In this document: piece after piece, positions 14,856-24,223 of the stretch | How the letters are laid out: every line of letters starts with the position of its first letter | Numbering within the stretch: the stretch's first letter is position 1 | From: Chloroflexota bacterium | Lineage (GTDB): Bacteria > Chloroflexota > Anaerolineae > Anaerolineales > E44-bin32 | NCBI GenBank assembly: GCA_027298025.1 | Contig: JAPUGV010000262.1 | Span: 1-39,240 of the forward strand | Direction of reading: 5' to 3' | Length of the DNA stretch: 39,240 nucleotides | Program-made: the position numbers and the translations under genes | The notes under the pieces: model-generated | Database searches by the model: none | What the model saw: the letters and a program-made list of their open reading frames with translations, nothing else | What the model was told of the DNA's origin: nothing

Positions 14856-17357
14856 CTATTCTCCTCGGATCGCCACGGCGATGGGCATCTTGCGCAGCCT
14901 GGAAACCGGGTAAACCGCGGCCGCAAGGGAGGCCACCAAGCCAACCACGATAGCTTGTAGGAACGGACCGATGGCGGGTGCCAGCTGGATCGTCCAACCA
15001 AAAGAGCGTACATTGATGACATGGATCAGGATCAGAGCCAGCAGCAGGCCGGTCGGCAATGCTAGCAGCGAGGCGGAGAGCCCCATGAGCCCGGCTTCAA
15101 GGTAGGTCAGTCTCTCCAGCCCCTCAGGGGCCAGGCCGATGGCCTGCAGCGTTGCATACTCACGCTTGCGCTCCAATTGCAGCGCAAGGAGCGCGCTCAG
15201 GACGCCGATAAAGGCGACCACAACGGCCAGAATTCGAAGAGACTCAGTAATCGCAAAGGTTCTATCGAAGATGCGTCGTGCTTCTTCCCGGATCTGTCGA
15301 TTTTCCTGCACTGCCAGTCCTGTGCCCGCAAGTTCGGCTCGGATTGATTCGGCTAGATCGCCAACAGCGATGCTGGGGAGAGCTTCGATGCCCAAAGAAG
15401 AAAGCGCGGGGTCGTTCCAGTGCTCCATGTAGACTTCGCGGCTCATTAGCACTGTGCCGCGATCCGAGGAATAGTCATAAAAAACGCCGACGACCTCGAA
15501 CGTCCTCGGTCCGGCATCCGTCTCCAGCATCAGGGAATCTCCGACTCCGTTCTTAAATTCCAGTGCCTCACTAATGACGACCGCACCCTCACGGACGCGA
15601 TCCCATACCTGTCTCGCGCTTCCGCTAGCGAAGCGGTATAGGCCCGCATCGCGTACGCGCCGAGGATCGACGGCCGTGAGGTCGAGCTCACCAAACTCAC
15701 CTTGAATATGCACCGTTCGGATCGCTTCCACCGTCGCAACTCCCTCCAACTGCGCCAGGCGCGCTTCGAGCGAGGGCGATAGGCGGGCCTGAGGACGGTT
15801 CCCAATCGCGGACGGAGACGAGACGTAGATATCCGCGTAAAGCGTGATATCAAGCCAGTTTTCCACCGTCGTCCTAAAGCTGTTGATCATCAACGCGATA
15901 CCGATCGTGACCGATAAGGCTATCATCAGTGCTGCAATTGCGATGCCCACGCGGCTGAGTTGACTGGTCACGCCCCTGACTGCCAGCCGCCAAAGGACCC
16001 GGGTAGACAGCAGTCGAAATAGCCGCATAAGGATTTGGGTGGCAAATGGCACCATCATTGCCAAACCAAGAACTACTATCAGAATGCCGAGAAAAGCTCG
16101 AGCCAGCGAATCGTCCGATAGCATGAAATATGCACTGCCCGCAGCGGCCAGGGCGAGGCCGATCAGTCCGATGCGAGGTACCCAAACTCGGGTTCCTTCC
16201 TCGATCTCGCTTCGCCTCAGCACTTGTATGGGCGCTACGCGGGCCGCCTCAAGAGCGGGGACGATTGAGGCTAAGACACCCGCGCCGACTCCAAGCGCAA
16301 CTGCCTTGGCTGCGACGCGGGTCGTGAGCGTTACTTCGGACACCGTTAGCAGCAAGTAGAAATCATTGATCGTTCGAGTAACGAGAGCGAGCGCGAACTG
16401 CGCCAGCAGCAGTCCGAGGAGAATCCCAAGCAACGATCCCACCAACCCCACCAGGGCGGCCTCAAGCACAACTTGGGTAAAGATCTGTTCTCCACTGACG
16501 CCGAGCGACCTAAGAGTTCCCAATACCGTACGGCGGCTAAGCACGGAGAACGTTATGGTGTTGTAGACAAGGAAGAATCCCACAACGAGAGCAAGCAAGC
16601 TGAGCGCAGTCAGGTTGAGTCTAAATGCGGAGGTCAGCTGGTCGGCTGTTTCTCGTTGCTGACTCGAGGAAATAATCTGCAGACCGGTGGGGAGCTGCGA
16701 GCGAAGCTCTTCTACCGCATTTGGATCTTCGGCAATCAGATCGATCCAGCTCAAGCGCCCGGATGCTCCCAGCAGCTCTTGTGCGGCGGCGATATCCATG
16801 AGTAGGATGTCGCTCGAACCGAGCGAACTCACGATCCCAAGGATGGTGAGCGTCTCAATGTGATCGTCCACCTGGACTGCGAGTTCAGTCCCCGGCACCA
16901 GTTGGTTAGCGGCCGCAAGTTCCTCACCGATGATCACCATTCCAGGTTCGGTAAAAAACTGCCGGAAATCGGGGTCAAATGCTAGCTCCGGCCCCAAATG
17001 GTCCCGGAAGGGCGCTTCGGCGAAAAGGTCGATCCCGAGTATTCGCATCGGTCGCTCCTCGAAATCCAACACCGCAACCAGCCCCTCCACTAGCGGCGCG
17101 GCCTGTATTATTCCGGACCTTGACCGAATCTCTATATATACGTCTTCGGGCACTCCCGTAGGCCCCCCTACCACACGGTGTGTGGTTCTGCCCACGACGG
17201 TGTCGGTGCTGAGCTCGAAGGCTCGCACTGCGCTCTGGCTGGCAAGGTCGATGGCGGTGACAACCGAGACCCCCAGAGCGAGGCCCGCCAACATCAGGCC
17301 GCTGAACAGCGGTCTGCGGATCAGATCACGAATGCCTGCCCTAAAAAGGGGTCTCAT
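14856..17357 (-). CDS. ABC transporter permease with two FtsX-like domains
   Basis: A large membrane protein of about 833 residues. One N-terminal membrane helix is followed by a periplasmic MacB-like domain (about 40-240) and three membrane helices ([23 protein letters not shown] onward). After a further helix and membrane segment comes a second extracytoplasmic domain and a second three-helix FtsX unit ending VAIRGE. This is the two-fold permease of LolCDE/MacB-related exporters, which do not pass substrate through the membrane but act on lipids, lipoproteins or periplasmic substrates. It overlaps the ATPase gene end by 17 bases from ATG 17357; an ATG at 17378 is also possible. Confidence 0.88.
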   Translation of the reverse strand: MRPLFRAGIRDLIRRPLFSGLMLAGLALGVSVVTAIDLASQSAVRAFELSTDTVVGRTTHRVVGGPTGVPEDVYIEIRSRSGIIQAAPLVEGLVAVLDFEERPMRILGIDLFAEAPFRDHLGPELAFDPDFRQFFTEPGMVIIGEELAAANQLVPGTELAVQVDDHIETLTILGIVSSLGSSDILLMDIAAAQELLGASGRLSWIDLIAEDPNAVEELRSQLPTGLQIISSSQQRETADQLTSAFRLNLTALSLLALVVGFFLVYNTITFSVLSRRTVLGTLRSLGVSGEQIFTQVVLEAALVGLVGSLLGILLGLLLAQFALALVTRTINDFYLLLTVSEVTLTTRVAAKAVALGVGAGVLASIVPALEAARVAPIQVLRRSEIEEGTRVWVPRIGLIGLALAAAGSAYFMLSDDSLARAFLGILIVVLGLAMMVPFATQILMRLFRLLSTRVLWRLAVRGVTSQLSRVGIAIAALMIALSVTIGIALMINSFRTTVENWLDITLYADIYVSSPSAIGNRPQARLSPSLEARLAQLEGVATVEAIRTVHIQGEFGELDLTAVDPRRVRDAGLYRFASGSARQVWDRVREGAVVISEALEFKNGVGDSLMLETDAGPRTFEVVGVFYDYSSDRGTVLMSREVYMEHWNDPALSSLGIEALPSIAVGDLAESIRAELAGTGLAVQENRQIREEARRIFDRTFAITESLRILAVVVAFIGVLSALLALQLERKREYATLQAIGLAPEGLERLTYLEAGLMGLSASLLALPTGLLLALILIHVINVRSFGWTIQLAPAIGPFLQAIVVGLVASLAAAVYPVSRLRKMPIAVAIRGE

Positions 17358-18033
17358 CGTCCGGTTCAAGCTTCCCATCTACCAGGGCCCATTTCTGGTC
17401 TGCTGATTGCGCGATCCGATGGCTGTGTGTAGCCAGAATGAGCGTCAGTCCTCGGGCGCGGATCAACTCCTCAAGCATGGACAGCACAAGTTCTCCCGTG
17501 ACTCGGTCCAGATTTCCAGTTGGCTCGTCGGCTAGCACCAGGACGGGCTCCTCCACCAAAGCACGAGCAATCGCCACCCGCTGTTGCTCGCCTCCCGAAA
17601 GTCGGTCGGGGAAATCTGCTTCTCGCCCGCTCAAGCCAACCTGATCGATAAGCTGCGCTGCTCGTGTATGGGATTCTGCCTCACTTCGGCCGGAAAGTTC
17701 GGAAGGCAAGCTTACATTCTCGAGCACCGTCAGAGTGGGAATAAGGTTGAAGAACTGAAAGATAAAACCAAGGTTGTCTCTACGGTAATGAGCCCGCTCG
17801 CGCGGGCTCATCTTGCTAATACTGCGGCCTCCGATCATTACCTGGCCACGGGTCGGTTCGTCAATACCGGCGATCAGGTTCAGGAGAGTTGACTTGCCGC
17901 TTCCGCTGCGTCCGCGGACTGTCGTGAACTGACCGGATGAAAATTCTACGCTTAGGTCATCCAGCACAACCCGCTGCCGTTCGCCTTCTTCATAAACTTT
18001 AGTGAGGCGCTCAATCCGAACAACGCTCTGCAT
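17341..18033 (-). CDS. ABC transporter ATP-binding protein (LolD/MacB type)
   Basis: A 230-residue ATPase: Walker [10 protein letters not shown] (about 40-48), Q-loop region [18 protein letters not shown], signature [15 protein letters not shown], Walker [14 protein letters not shown] and switch His in ATHSHRI. The [11 protein letters not shown] pattern is characteristic of the LolD/MacB/FtsE branch. It powers the double-FtsX permease encoded immediately downstream. Its ATG is only two bases after the pckA stop codon, which suggests a shared transcript with an otherwise unrelated metabolic gene. Confidence 0.93.
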   Translation of the reverse strand: MQSVVRIERLTKVYEEGERQRVVLDDLSVEFSSGQFTTVRGRSGSGKSTLLNLIAGIDEPTRGQVMIGGRSISKMSPRERAHYRRDNLGFIFQFFNLIPTLTVLENVSLPSELSGRSEAESHTRAAQLIDQVGLSGREADFPDRLSGGEQQRVAIARALVEEPVLVLADEPTGNLDRVTGELVLSMLEELIRARGLTLILATHSHRIAQSADQKWALVDGKLEPDDETPF

Positions 18034-18035
18034 TC

Positions 18036-19640
18036 CTATTGGAGGGGGCCGGCGGAAGCAACCTCCGGAGTAACGTACTGCTCGTAAATCATGAAGTTGG
18101 CGCGAAACCGTGCCGCCAGGCCCTTCGCCTGTTCAGCGTAAGCATTCTTATCGGCCCAGGTCGCTTGGGGATCCAGGATCTCGTCCGGCACGCCGGGGCA
18201 ACTCACCGGCACATCGAGCTCGAAGGTCTCATCCCTTCGCGTAGGCAACTTTGCGAGCGAGCCGTCGAGCGCAGCCGCCACCATCGCGCGAGTGTAGGGC
18301 AGCCTGATGCGCTCACCTATGCCGTAGGGTCCTCCGGTCCAGCCGGTGTTGACCAACCATACTGAAGTATCGTGCTTCGCAATGCGCTTCCCAAGCAGCT
18401 CAGCATACTTACTGGGATGCAGCGGTAGGAAGGGTTCTCCAAAGCAGGCCGAAAAGGTGGCCTGCGGCTCGTCGCCCAACCCCTTCTCAGTCCCTGCAAG
18501 CTTTGAAGTGTAGCCGGAAAGAAAATAATACATGGCCTGATCTGCGGAAAGTTTGGAAATAGGAGGCAAAACGCCGAAGGCGTCCGCAGTGAGGAAGAAT
18601 ACGTTATTGGGGTGCCCGCCGATGCCGCTTGGTACGCGCTTTTCTACCGCCTCGATCGGATAGGCGGCTCGAGTGTTTTGAGTCAACCTACCATCGTCGA
18701 AGTCGACTTCTCGACTGATGTTGTCCAGGATGACATTTTCCAGCACCGTGCCGAAGGATTCTGTCGCATGCCAGATGACAGGTTCATGCTCCGGGTTCAG
18801 CCGGATCGTCTTCGCGTAGCATCCGCCCTCGAAGTTGAATACCCCTTCGTTGCTCCAACCGTGCTCATCGTCCCCGATCAGGCTGCGTTCTGGGTCGGAG
18901 GAGAGCGTCGTTTTGCCGGTTCCACTTAGCCCATAGAAGAGCGCCACGTCGCCGGCCTCCCCTCGATTGGCTGAGCAGTGCATTGAGAGCACGCCCTGAA
19001 GGGGCAGCTCATAGTTCAACACCGTGAAGATTGACTTCTTGATTTCGCCCGCGTAGCTTGTTCCGCCGATCAGAATGATGCCCCGCTCGAAGTTCAAAAC
19101 GATGAAAACTTCAGAATTCGTCCCGTGGACCGCAGGATCGGCCTCAAAATTTGGCGCGTGCAGGATCGTGTATTTCGGTATCTGCGAGACGGCCTGGGAC
19201 TCCGGTAGCCTCAAGAACAGGTTGCGGGCAAACAGACTGTGCCACGCATTCTCGCTCACGACCCGTATGGGGGTGCGGTATTGCTCGGATGCTCCGGCTG
19301 CCGCGTCCTGAACGAAGAGCTCTCTCTCATTTAGGTAGTCAAGCACTTGAGCGTGCAATCGCTCAAAAGCTGCAGGCTTAAACTCCAGATTGACTGTGCC
19401 CCACCAGATTTGCTCTGCGCTTTCCCCCTCTCGAACGATGTATTTGTCATTGGGAGCTCGACCGGTGTGGCTACCGGTTTCCACCACCACCGCTCCGTGT
19501 TCCGATAGCCGCCCCTCGCCGCGCTGGGTCACAATTTCAATGAGGGCTGGAGATCTGAGCCCCCAGTAAACGGGGTTGGAATTTGTCAGGCCGTGATTCT
19601 CCAGCCCGTATGTACTGGGTGATCCGAAGCTTTGAGACAT
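18036..19640 (-). CDS. pckA: phosphoenolpyruvate carboxykinase (ATP)
   Basis: The 534-residue enzyme converts oxaloacetate and ATP to PEP, CO2 and ADP, the entry step of gluconeogenesis. Conserved elements are ETGSHTGRAPNDKYIV near the N-terminus, the PEPCK signature region GTSYAGEIKKSIF, the kinase-1a loop FYGLSGTGKTTLS, the metal-binding LIGDDEHGW and NFEGGCYAK. I chose ATG 19640 (MSQSFGSPSTYGLENHGL), which has GGAGGAAAGG upstream and normal family length; an in-frame ATG 22 codons earlier has no support. It lies 89 bases after the metallophosphatase gene and two bases before the ABC ATPase gene. Confidence 0.95.
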   Translation of the reverse strand: MSQSFGSPSTYGLENHGLTNSNPVYWGLRSPALIEIVTQRGEGRLSEHGAVVVETGSHTGRAPNDKYIVREGESAEQIWWGTVNLEFKPAAFERLHAQVLDYLNERELFVQDAAAGASEQYRTPIRVVSENAWHSLFARNLFLRLPESQAVSQIPKYTILHAPNFEADPAVHGTNSEVFIVLNFERGIILIGGTSYAGEIKKSIFTVLNYELPLQGVLSMHCSANRGEAGDVALFYGLSGTGKTTLSSDPERSLIGDDEHGWSNEGVFNFEGGCYAKTIRLNPEHEPVIWHATESFGTVLENVILDNISREVDFDDGRLTQNTRAAYPIEAVEKRVPSGIGGHPNNVFFLTADAFGVLPPISKLSADQAMYYFLSGYTSKLAGTEKGLGDEPQATFSACFGEPFLPLHPSKYAELLGKRIAKHDTSVWLVNTGWTGGPYGIGERIRLPYTRAMVAAALDGSLAKLPTRRDETFELDVPVSCPGVPDEILDPQATWADKNAYAEQAKGLAARFRANFMIYEQYVTPEVASAGPLQ

Positions 19641-19694
19641 GGAATTCGAGCCTTTCCTCCATGGGCGATTGGCGGCAAAGCCTTGCGCGGGCGC

Positions 19695-19705
19695 GTATCG
19701 TATCA
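19695..19705 (-). promoter_or_regulatory. possible extended -10 promoter of pckA
   Basis: On the minus strand TGATACGAT lies in the metallophosphatase-pckA gap, about 55 bases before the pckA ATG. It fits an extended -10 element, but no good -35 box sits 17 bases upstream. Coordinates are approximate. Confidence 0.2.
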
Positions 19706-19729
19706 CGCTTTGACTTGAGGAATTAATGC

Positions 19730-21079
19730 CTAGCCCGAGCCTAGGGGAATCGTTTTGCGATCCAGCACAGTACCGTCGATGTCGATTGCTGTGAGCGCAA
19801 GATGCTCCGCAGCGGCCTCGACCAGCAGGAAGTGCATGCGCCGGTGAAATTTCTGACTTCCTTCAACCCGTTCGGTTTCACGGTAGAGCACGGGTGAGCC
19901 TCCGCCACTCACCACATAGGTCACCCCATTGCGTTCGATGCGTTCGTAGTTGTGGTCATGCCCAGACAAGACCAGCGGTACCCTGGCAGCCTCGAACAGC
20001 GGCCCCCAGTCAAGCCTCAGCGCTCCACCATCATTTCGATGCAAACCGCTCGTATATGGGGGCGTGTGGAAAACTGGGATCGAGACACGGAAGCTTGGAT
20101 CTTCAAGGCGCTCTTCCAGCCATGCAGATTGCTCTGCCCGTCCGCCTGACCCATGGAAGGCGTGAGAGTCGAGCATAATGAATTGAACCCCAGATCTCTC
20201 AAAGGCGTACCAGGTCCCGAGCGCGGATTCTGGCACGCTGGGATCGGTGAGCGCGGGAAAGGCACGCACAAAGTAAGGACGGCCATTGGATCGCGCGGGT
20301 TGATCGAAGTCGTGATTGCCGAGCACCGGGAAGATGGGGACCTCGTGCAATAGCGGTGCAAACATCTTGAAGAACTTTCTTGCAAATGCCTCTGCGGGTC
20401 CAGATTCCTCATTTGCCTTGTATACCGAGTCTCCGGTGTGCAGCACGAAATCCAGATCGTAGCTTTCCATTAGCTCGATCAGCTCCCGCGTTTGGTCATC
20501 TCCGAAGCCCGAATCGCCTATAACTGCAAATCGTAGGTCCGGCTCCCCCAACGCGGGTGTTTCAAATCGAATCGGTCCCCAGCTCGCGCCGAGCAAGAAA
20601 GGCACGCGCAGTGATTCCAGGGCCTCTCCAAGACCCACCTGGACGCGGTAGCTCGTGCCGGGCGTTAATCCGACCAGAGGGATCTGATGGCTGACCTGGT
20701 CTTCCGCCAACGGAGTGGCCCACCAGCCCCGAAAATCTACCTGATTCGGTTGGTAGAGTAGCCATCCGGAGCCCGGTCGCTCCAGCTCGAAGTGAACTAT
20801 CGCTTCGAATGGGGTGAGCCGCTGCAACGTGAGCGGGACCCGATAGTCAATGTCGGCCGCGGTCACGGAGAAGGCGACTTCTGGAAGCGGTGTATTCGTT
20901 GGCTTCGGAGTCCGCGTAGCAGTGGACTCCGGGGCGGGGCTGGCGGAGGGTGTTAGGGTTAACGGCGCGTCGATCTTTGCCTGAGGGGTGGCCGTTGACG
21001 CTACTCCGGGCGCACCTTGATCCGGTACGCAGCCCGCGGCCGCTACGGCGAAGGAGGCGAAAAGAACGACTGGTCTCAA
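19730..21079 (-). CDS. secreted purple-acid-phosphatase-like metallophosphoesterase
   Basis: A 449-residue lipoprotein. The signal ends in VAAAGC (lipid Cys17), followed by a Thr/Pro/Ala-rich linker to about residue 68 and a fibronectin-like domain (about 75-170). The calcineurin-like catalytic domain has GDSGFGD (188-194), HTGDSVY (214-220), GNHDF (254-258), FHTPPY and GHDHNYER, covering the usual dinuclear-metal ligands. It probably releases phosphate or cleaves phosphoesters outside the cell; substrate unknown. The start is a TTG whose last two bases overlap the mazG stop (TTGA), so translation is coupled to mazG. Confidence 0.88.
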   Translation of the reverse strand: MRPVVLFASFAVAAAGCVPDQGAPGVASTATPQAKIDAPLTLTPSASPAPESTATRTPKPTNTPLPEVAFSVTAADIDYRVPLTLQRLTPFEAIVHFELERPGSGWLLYQPNQVDFRGWWATPLAEDQVSHQIPLVGLTPGTSYRVQVGLGEALESLRVPFLLGASWGPIRFETPALGEPDLRFAVIGDSGFGDDQTRELIELMESYDLDFVLHTGDSVYKANEESGPAEAFARKFFKMFAPLLHEVPIFPVLGNHDFDQPARSNGRPYFVRAFPALTDPSVPESALGTWYAFERSGVQFIMLDSHAFHGSGGRAEQSAWLEERLEDPSFRVSIPVFHTPPYTSGLHRNDGGALRLDWGPLFEAARVPLVLSGHDHNYERIERNGVTYVVSGGGSPVLYRETERVEGSQKFHRRMHFLLVEAAAEHLALTAIDIDGTVLDRKTIPLGSG

Positions 21080-22140
21080 ACGCCTGTATCCTTCGAGGCG
21101 TTCCAGAGTTGCTTCAATTCCGTGATTTCCAGATCCTCCAGCCGCTGACCGGAGTTGGACACGGTTTTAAGCAGGTTGGCGAACCGAGATCTGAAGCGTT
21201 GATTGGCTCGCTGCAGCTCAGCCTCCGGATCCGCCCCAATCCAGCGAGCGAAATTTGCGATTGCAAATAGTAAGTCACCAAGTTCCGCGACCCTCATCTG
21301 TTGCACATTCTCTTTCTCCAACTCGGTGAGTTCTTCCTTGACCTTGTCCATCACCTCGTCCATGGAGGGCCATGCGAATCCGACTCGGCTCGCACGGTCC
21401 TGCAGCTCCGCGGCTTGCGAGAGCGCAGGCAGCGAACGCGGCACTCCACCGAGCGGTCCCGCGTCCGTCTCCTTGCTCTTATAGTGTTCCCAGTTACTCA
21501 GGACCTGTTCCACGTCGGTCACTTCCACATCGCCGAACACGTGAGGATGGCGCCGGATCAACTTGGCCTGAATGTCGGCTACCACATCCGACATTCTGAA
21601 ATTGTCTTGCTCCTGGGCAATCTGCGCGTGCATGAGGATTTGAAGCAGCAAGTCGCCGAGCTCTTCGCGCAGTTCGTCCGGACGTGCTCGATCGAGTGCC
21701 TCCAGCGTTTCGTACGCCTCCTCAAGCATGTGCTTGCGCAAAGACTCATGAGTTTGTACTTGATCCCATGGACACCCATCAGGTGCACGCAGGTGGGCGA
21801 CCGTATCTTGAAGCGACTCAAAGGAGGAGAGCGCCTCCATAGGAGGCAGGTAAAGTGCCAGGACGGCAGCTTCAGGGTCGAGCTCCTCGAGCGAGAGTTC
21901 CTGCGCAGGACTGTCAAGGTCACGCAGTAGCAAAACTCGATGGTCATGAGCGTATTGGCCACCGAGCACCGCCCAGGCGCGCCTGGCCACTTCGCTGGAA
22001 TCGAGCTCCAGAACCAGCGCGCCCAGGTCCGGATTAAGGGGAGGAGAGTATGCTGCTGCCAGTCGGCTTGCGCTGAGGGTGGTCAACCCCTGTAGGGGAT
22101 CGAGCCCGAGGGCGGACAGCAATGCATCCATCGATTTCAT
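21076..22140 (-). CDS. mazG: nucleoside triphosphate pyrophosphohydrolase MazG with partial YabN-like N-terminus
   Basis: A 354-residue protein. From about residue 108 it has the full tandem MazG arrangement: LRAPDGCPWDQVQTHESL, first metal site LEEAYETLEAL with EELGDLLLQ, and second site KEELTELE with ELGDLLFAI. MazG hydrolyses (d)NTPs to NMP and PPi and cleans the nucleotide pool. Residues 1-105 (DPLQGLTTLSA, LYLPPMEALSSFESLQ) resemble the C-terminal half of the tetrapyrrole-methylase-like domain fused to MazG in YabN-type proteins, from memory; the N-terminal half is missing. The ATG has GGGAGG six bases upstream. It begins 21 bases after the ribosomal operon terminator. Confidence 0.9.
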   Translation of the reverse strand: MKSMDALLSALGLDPLQGLTTLSASRLAAAYSPPLNPDLGALVLELDSSEVARRAWAVLGGQYAHDHRVLLLRDLDSPAQELSLEELDPEAAVLALYLPPMEALSSFESLQDTVAHLRAPDGCPWDQVQTHESLRKHMLEEAYETLEALDRARPDELREELGDLLLQILMHAQIAQEQDNFRMSDVVADIQAKLIRRHPHVFGDVEVTDVEQVLSNWEHYKSKETDAGPLGGVPRSLPALSQAAELQDRASRVGFAWPSMDEVMDKVKEELTELEKENVQQMRVAELGDLLFAIANFARWIGADPEAELQRANQRFRSRFANLLKTVSNSGQRLEDLEITELKQLWNASKDTGV

Positions 22141-22161
22141 TAACGCCTCCCTAGAACTGAT

Positions 22162-22197
22162 AAAAACAAAGGCCGAGGCTAATTCATGGCCTCGGCC
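22162..22197 (-). terminator. intrinsic terminator of the ribosomal protein operon
   Basis: On the minus strand a perfect 9-bp GC-rich stem, GGCCGAGGC and GCCTCGGCC, encloses a nine-base loop and is followed by TTTGTTTTTA. It lies 50 bases after the rpsI stop. This is the clearest Rho-independent terminator in the window and marks the end of the long cluster. Confidence 0.88.
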
Positions 22198-22247
22198 CTG
22201 GATTACGGCTCAGGTCGCTGGCTTAAGACCTGATCTGGGATTCATTT

Positions 22248-22640
22248 TTAGCGCTTAGTGTACGTAGGAGCCTTTCGTGCCCGCTTGAGACCAGGCTTTT
22301 TACGTTCCTTGATCCGCGCGTCGCGGGTGAGCGCTCCGGCCTTTCTGAGTCGAGGACGGAGGTTTTCGTCCATTTTCAGCATGGCGCGCGCCAGCCCATG
22401 GCTGACTGCGCTCGACTGGCCCGTAATACCCCCACCGTTGACCATCACCGAGATATCCAGCTTATCCTCTAATCCGGCGACCCGTAAGGTATCTTTGATC
22501 TTTATTAGATCCCCCAGCCTGGGGAAGTACTCTTCGGCGGGTTTGTCATTCACTACAAATGCGCCCTCGCCGCTCACGATGCGCACGCGAGCAGTGGCTC
22601 TTTTCCTGCGACCGATACCTTCGAAATACTCTTCTGCCAT
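22248..22640 (-). CDS. rpsI: 30S ribosomal protein uS9
   Basis: A 130-residue protein with EYFEGIGRRKRATARVRI at the N-terminus, GGGITGQSSAVSHGLARAM in the middle and the basic tail ending KARKAPTYTKR, whose C-terminal arginine reaches the P-site tRNA anticodon in known ribosomes. It is the last gene of the cluster, six bases after rplM, and is followed by a strong terminator. Confidence 0.97.
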   Translation of the reverse strand: MAEEYFEGIGRRKRATARVRIVSGEGAFVVNDKPAEEYFPRLGDLIKIKDTLRVAGLEDKLDISVMVNGGGITGQSSAVSHGLARAMLKMDENLRPRLRKAGALTRDARIKERKKPGLKRARKAPTYTKR

Positions 22641-22646
22641 ATTTTC

Positions 22647-23084
22647 CTACTCGCTTATCTCAATGCGGACCGGCTTTTGCGGGCGGTGAGGATGGTCCGG
22701 CCCGGAGTACACACGCATCTTCTTGAGCAGCCGCCTCCCATATCGATTGTGCGGCAACATACCCCACACCGCAGAACGAATGACCTTTTCGGGTGCGCGC
22801 TTCAGCTGCTCGCGTAGTGGGATAACCCTTAGGCCACCAGGATAGCCTGAATGCCGATAGTACATCTTCTGATCCAGGCGGTCACCGGTGACATGGATCT
22901 TGGAAGCATTGACCACGATCACGAAGTCGCCGGTGTCGACGCCCGGCGTCACCGTGGGTTTACCTTTTCCTAGCAAGATTGCGGAAATGCGAGATGCCAT
23001 GCGGCCCAAGGTCTGGCCATCCGCATCCACCAACAGCCATTGGCTCTCAAGATCCTCCGGTTTTGGATAATAGGTCTTGAACAA
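22647..23084 (-). CDS. rplM: 50S ribosomal protein uL13
   Basis: A 145-residue protein starting MFKTYYPKPEDLESQWLLVDA, with GRMASRISAILLGK, DFVIVVNASKIHVTG and the signature WGMLPHNRYGRRLLKKMRVY. uL13 assembles early on 23S rRNA. Pairing with rpsI is almost universal in bacteria. It begins 12 bases after truA. Confidence 0.97.
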   Translation of the reverse strand: MFKTYYPKPEDLESQWLLVDADGQTLGRMASRISAILLGKGKPTVTPGVDTGDFVIVVNASKIHVTGDRLDQKMYYRHSGYPGGLRVIPLREQLKRAPEKVIRSAVWGMLPHNRYGRRLLKKMRVYSGPDHPHRPQKPVRIEISE

Positions 23085-23096
23085 ATTTAGAACACC

Positions 23097-23849
23097 TCAC
23101 GCCTCGTAGTAAACGGCTTCGAGGCATAATCCTTTCGCTGGAGCGAGTCTGCCCACCCACTTTTGAGTAGGATCTGACAGACTTCGCTCAATATCCTCAA
23201 TTTCTTTTTCTCCGCATCCGACCTGCAAGTTGGCCCCCACTACTCGGCGGACCATCCGAAACAGGAAGGCGTCGGCCTCCAGGATCAGGCACAGATCAGT
23301 GCCCTCTCGCACCCACTCCGACTTGCTGACCGCGCGCACCGTATGGCCTCCGGGAATGGGCGCCTTGCCGAATGCACCAAAATCACGCTTCCCGATGAAC
23401 AAATCGGCCACAGTGCGCATGCGATCAAAATCCGGTGCGGGCCACACGCGCCACGCCGTACGTTCCTTGAGTGGATCCGGCGCTGGATCCATGAGCAGGC
23501 GATAAACATAGCGTCTACGAATGGCGCCAAAGCGCGGCCGGAACCCCGCTGGGACGACCTCGGTGCGCCGCACCGCTACATCCTGCGGAAGGTGTGCGTT
23601 GAGCGCCGCTGTCAGCCGATCGGGCTCCCGCGACCAGGACAACGAATAACTAACGACTTGGCCCCTTGCGTGCACACCACGATCCGTTCGGCCGGCAGCC
23701 CGGATCGAGCTCTCTCTCCAACCGAGCTCGGAGAGTGCCGCCTCGATAACTCCCTGGACGGTACGCTCTGTGGCCACCTGACGCTGGAACCCATGAAACT
23801 CGGTTCCGTCATACGCTACGATCGATTTGTAATGTGCGGATTCGCCCAG
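23097..23849 (-). CDS. truA: tRNA pseudouridine(38-40) synthase TruA, probable CTG start
   Basis: TruA converts uridines 38-40 of the tRNA anticodon arm to pseudouridine. The frame contains SIVAYDGTEFHGFQRQ near its N-terminus, the catalytic Asp56 in AGRTDRGVHARGQV, and downstream RRYVYRL, GKRDFGAF and FLFRMVRRVVG, all family landmarks. The first in-frame GTG (23775-23777) would remove the AYDGT strand. Upstream of that strand the frame is closed by a TGA at 23862-23864, and the intervening codons include no ATG, GTG or TTG. The CTG at 23847-23849 gives a 250-residue protein of normal length and is my choice; ATC at 23820-23822 is another possibility. It begins five bases after the rplQ stop. 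Confidence 0.88.
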   Translation of the reverse strand: MGESAHYKSIVAYDGTEFHGFQRQVATERTVQGVIEAALSELGWRESSIRAAGRTDRGVHARGQVVSYSLSWSREPDRLTAALNAHLPQDVAVRRTEVVPAGFRPRFGAIRRRYVYRLLMDPAPDPLKERTAWRVWPAPDFDRMRTVADLFIGKRDFGAFGKAPIPGGHTVRAVSKSEWVREGTDLCLILEADAFLFRMVRRVVGANLQVGCGEKEIEDIERSLSDPTQKWVGRLAPAKGLCLEAVYYEA

Positions 23850-23854
23850 CTGCC

Positions 23855-24223
23855 CTACTCTTCAACCAGCTCGAGCAGAACCATTTCGGCGCCGTCGCCT
23901 TTGCGAGGCCCAAGCTTCAAGATTCGCGTATAGCCCCCAGGTCGCTCAATATATCTGGGGGCGATGTCATCAAATAGCTTCATCACCAATTCTGGATCGC
24001 GGAGGCGCTTTGCGGCCATGCGGCGTGCATGCACTTGGTCGTCCTCGTCCGCGTGCTTTGCCATCGTGATGAGCTTTTCTGAAGCGCCGCGCACCGAGGC
24101 CGCCTTGGCCTTGGTGGTGCGAATTCGCTCGTATCGAAACAAGTCGGAGATCAAATTGCGCCGCAGTGCTCTGCGATGTCCGGTGGACCGGCCGAGCCTT
24201 TTGCCACTGACCTGATGTCTCAT
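23855..24223 (-). CDS. rplQ: 50S ribosomal protein bL17
   Basis: A 122-residue protein beginning MRHQVSGKRLGRSTGHRRALRR, with the family region NLISDLFRYERIRTTKAKA and the terminal YTRILKLGPRKGDGAEMVLLELVE. bL17 lies near the peptide exit tunnel. Its ATG overlaps the rpoA stop by four bases, the usual alpha-operon coupling. Confidence 0.97.
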   Translation of the reverse strand: MRHQVSGKRLGRSTGHRRALRRNLISDLFRYERIRTTKAKAASVRGASEKLITMAKHADEDDQVHARRMAAKRLRDPELVMKLFDDIAPRYIERPGGYTRILKLGPRKGDGAEMVLLELVEE

